Shown piece after piece: positions 62,478 to 64,000 of a stretch of 64,000 nucleotides of DNA; within the stretch, counting starts at the first letter, position 1; each line of letters starts with the position of its first letter. A program made the position numbers and the translations under genes. The DNA is from JAOUFP01 sp963801505 (GTDB taxonomy: Bacteria; Nitrospirota; Thermodesulfovibrionia; Thermodesulfovibrionales; UBA6898). Location of the stretch: positions 186,001 to 250,000 of the forward strand of contig CAWDEY010000016.1 in assembly GCA_963801505.1 (NCBI GenBank), in the 5' to 3' direction. The notes beneath the pieces were generated by a model. The model was not told where the DNA came from. It saw only the letters and a program-made list of their open reading frames with translations, and searched no databases.

Positions 62478-64000
62478 TCAATACTTCACGTGTTTCATGA
62501 AATCTGTCCATATCGGCAGGGCTGTCTCTGAACCAGTTTCTTCGATGCCGAGGGGGGTATGGTCATCCCTGCCCACCCACACTCCTACTGCGAGACGATC
62601 GTCAAAACCTACAAACCATGCATCGGAATTATCATTGGTTGTGCCGGTTTTTCCATAGACAGTCCTGGGCACCGCCCTTGCCATGCCGGCAATCCCGGAG
62701 TCGATTGTGGCGCGCAGGAGCACCCTCATCTTCTCCACAATATCAGGGTACAAAACCTCCTGGGACGAAGGCAGAAAACGTTCCACAACAATACCCTTCT
62801 TGTCTTTTATCAGGGTATAGGCCACAGGTACTACTTTTTTTCCAGTGGCAATAACTGCATAGGCCGAGGTCAACTCAATTAGGGTCACCTCGAAAGAGCC
62901 GAGCGCTATTGAGGGATGAGTATTAAGTTTGCTGGTTATGCCGCATTTTTGGGCCATTTCGCGTACGCTGTCAAACCCGACCTTCTGGGCAAGCCTTACC
63001 GTTGCAGCATTAAGAGACAGCGCAAAGGCCGTCTTAAGGGATACGTCTCCATGGTATTCTCCTTCAGAATTTCTCGGAGACCACCAGCGGCCGGTGTCCG
63101 GTTCCAGGATACTGACAGGCTCATCCAGGATGCTGTCGTTGTAGGACATGCCCTTCCTAAACGCTGCAGCGTACACAAAGGGTTTAAAGGCTGAACCGGG
63201 TTGTCTTAGCGCCATCGTGGCCCGGTTGAACTGAGAGACACGGTAGTTAGTCCCCCCTACCATCGCCTTTATTTCGCCGGTTGAGATATCCATGGCCACA
63301 AGGGCCGCCTGCACCCCGGGCCTTGTCCTGAGCTCTGCCTGCCATACACCATCCCTGACCGACCGTTCCGCAAGGGCCTGCATACCCGCATCGATCGTAG
63401 AATATACTTGAAATCCCTTTTGATAAACAGCCTCACCATACTTTGCAGACAACTGCTGTCTCATAAAATCGATGAAATAAGGGGCGTTGTATTTACGCTG
63501 ATAATAAGCGCTTTGAGGAAGGGGGGCAGAAAGGGCCTCCTTGTATTCGTCACGGGAGATAAAATTAAGGTCCAGCATTTCCTTTAACACTGTCGTCATT
63601 CTCTCGCTAGCCAGAGCAGGGTTCTTCAAAGGAGAATAGACGCTTGGGGCCTTCAGGAGCCCTGCAAGCAATGCAGCCTCGGAAATGCTGAGGTCTGTCA
63701 CAGACTTATTGAAATAGGTCCTGGCTGCAGCTTCTATTCCATAGACCCTCTCTCCGAAATACGCGAGGTTCAGGTATGTGCCCAGAATCTCTTCTTTTGA
63801 GTATTTGTATTCAAGTTTTATTGCGATAATCATCTCGTGGAGTTTTCTTGAAAAACTCCGCTCCGGATTTTTTATGAGCATCTTGGCAAGCTGTTGTGTT
63901 ATAGTGCTTCCCCCTTCAACAACCGAACTCGCGGAAATGTTCCTCCTGAGCGCACGCAAAATCCCCTTCAGGTCAAAACCGTAGTGCGAATAAAATCTCT
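62478..64000 (-). CDS. Class A penicillin-binding protein 1A (N-terminus beyond window)
   Basis: At least 507 residues of a bifunctional peptidoglycan synthase. The glycosyltransferase GT51 part is present from mid-domain (RFYSHYGFDLKG, EGGSTITQQLAKML, KYSKEEILGTYLNLAYFG) and the transpeptidase has SAFKP (active Ser), SLN and KTGTTNDNSDAWFVG. The frame is open to base 64000, so the start, membrane anchor and the first catalytic Glu of GT51 lie outside. Polymerises and cross-links the wall. Confidence 0.95.
   Translation of the reverse strand, partial: RFYSHYGFDLKGILRALRRNISASSVVEGGSTITQQLAKMLIKNPERSFSRKLHEMIIAIKLEYKYSKEEILGTYLNLAYFGERVYGIEAAARTYFNKSVTDLSISEAALLAGLLKAPSVYSPLKNPALASERMTTVLKEMLDLNFISRDEYKEALSAPLPQSAYYQRKYNAPYFIDFMRQQLSAKYGEAVYQKGFQVYSTIDAGMQALAERSVRDGVWQAELRTRPGVQAALVAMDISTGEIKAMVGGTNYRVSQFNRATMALRQPGSAFKPFVYAAAFRKGMSYNDSILDEPVSILEPDTGRWWSPRNSEGEYHGDVSLKTAFALSLNAATVRLAQKVGFDSVREMAQKCGITSKLNTHPSIALGSFEVTLIELTSAYAVIATGKKVVPVAYTLIKDKKGIVVERFLPSSQEVLYPDIVEKMRVLLRATIDSGIAGMARAVPRTVYGKTGTTNDNSDAWFVGFDDRLAVGVWVGRDDHTPLGIEETGSETALPIWTDFMKHVKY

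Overview
The window comes from a Gram-negative bacterium with about mid-40s to 50% GC by eye. It has Sec, Tat and lipoprotein export signals, sigma-54-dependent regulators and promoters, a HrcA/CIRCE heat-shock operon, a hybrid-cluster protein (Hcp), a nine-haem-site cytochrome c, molybdenum hydroxylase genes and a kdp potassium-pump operon. Together these suggest an anaerobic or microaerophilic chemotroph, perhaps from Nitrospirota or Desulfobacterota. I cannot fix the lineage from the sequence alone. No rRNA, tRNA, CRISPR array, prophage or intact transposase was seen.

Layout. 1-594: end of a lytic transglycosylase gene. 736-10704: a stress/regulatory block with UspA proteins, an atypical NtrC-type activator, two sigma-54 promoters each placed before a paralogous mini-gene, tiny membrane proteins, a GntR repressor, a TSUP transporter, and a histidine kinase/NtrC-type pair. 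10855-16107: a molybdenum hydroxylase cluster (MoCF-domain protein, iron-sulfur and molybdopterin subunits, XdhC, MocA-like), with three of its five genes frame-disrupted. 16164-20431: an unknown gene, an FAH-family hydrolase and a polyamine pair (ornithine decarboxylase, spermidine synthase). 20609-32618: housekeeping genes: hrcA-grpE-dnaK-dnaJ-rsmE, amidase-GerMN-murI-rph, ftsH-folP. 32631-47192: mixed genes, including a nuclease, hcp, two tandem glycine-rich membrane proteins, a pirin, an rRNA methyltransferase, a rhodanese with an in-frame UGA, a nitroreductase, asnS, a ferritin-like gene, a pseudouridine synthase, the multihaem cytochrome and rtcA. 47228-56164: kdp operon on the minus strand (small ORF, kdpF, A, B, C, an unknown gene, D, E), with at least eleven frame breaks. 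56425-62180: secreted proteins: an M1-M28-PDZ peptidase, a beta-propeller lipoprotein and a Kazal-domain protein. 62478-64000: a class A penicillin-binding protein cut by the window edge.

Most notable: the periplasmic rhodanese at 39129-39521 has an in-frame TGA exactly where relatives carry the second Cys of a YCxxxxC motif. The conserved domain resumes in the same frame and a bSECIS-like hairpin follows, so it is a strong selenoprotein candidate. Next are the matched pair of sigma-54 promoters before a paralogous 'FAEAG' mini-protein family, the M1-M28-PDZ/Kazal secreted set, and two dispersed repeat families with terminal inverted repeats. The frame breaks are clustered and otherwise leave conserved sequence intact, so they may be base-calling or assembly errors rather than long decay.
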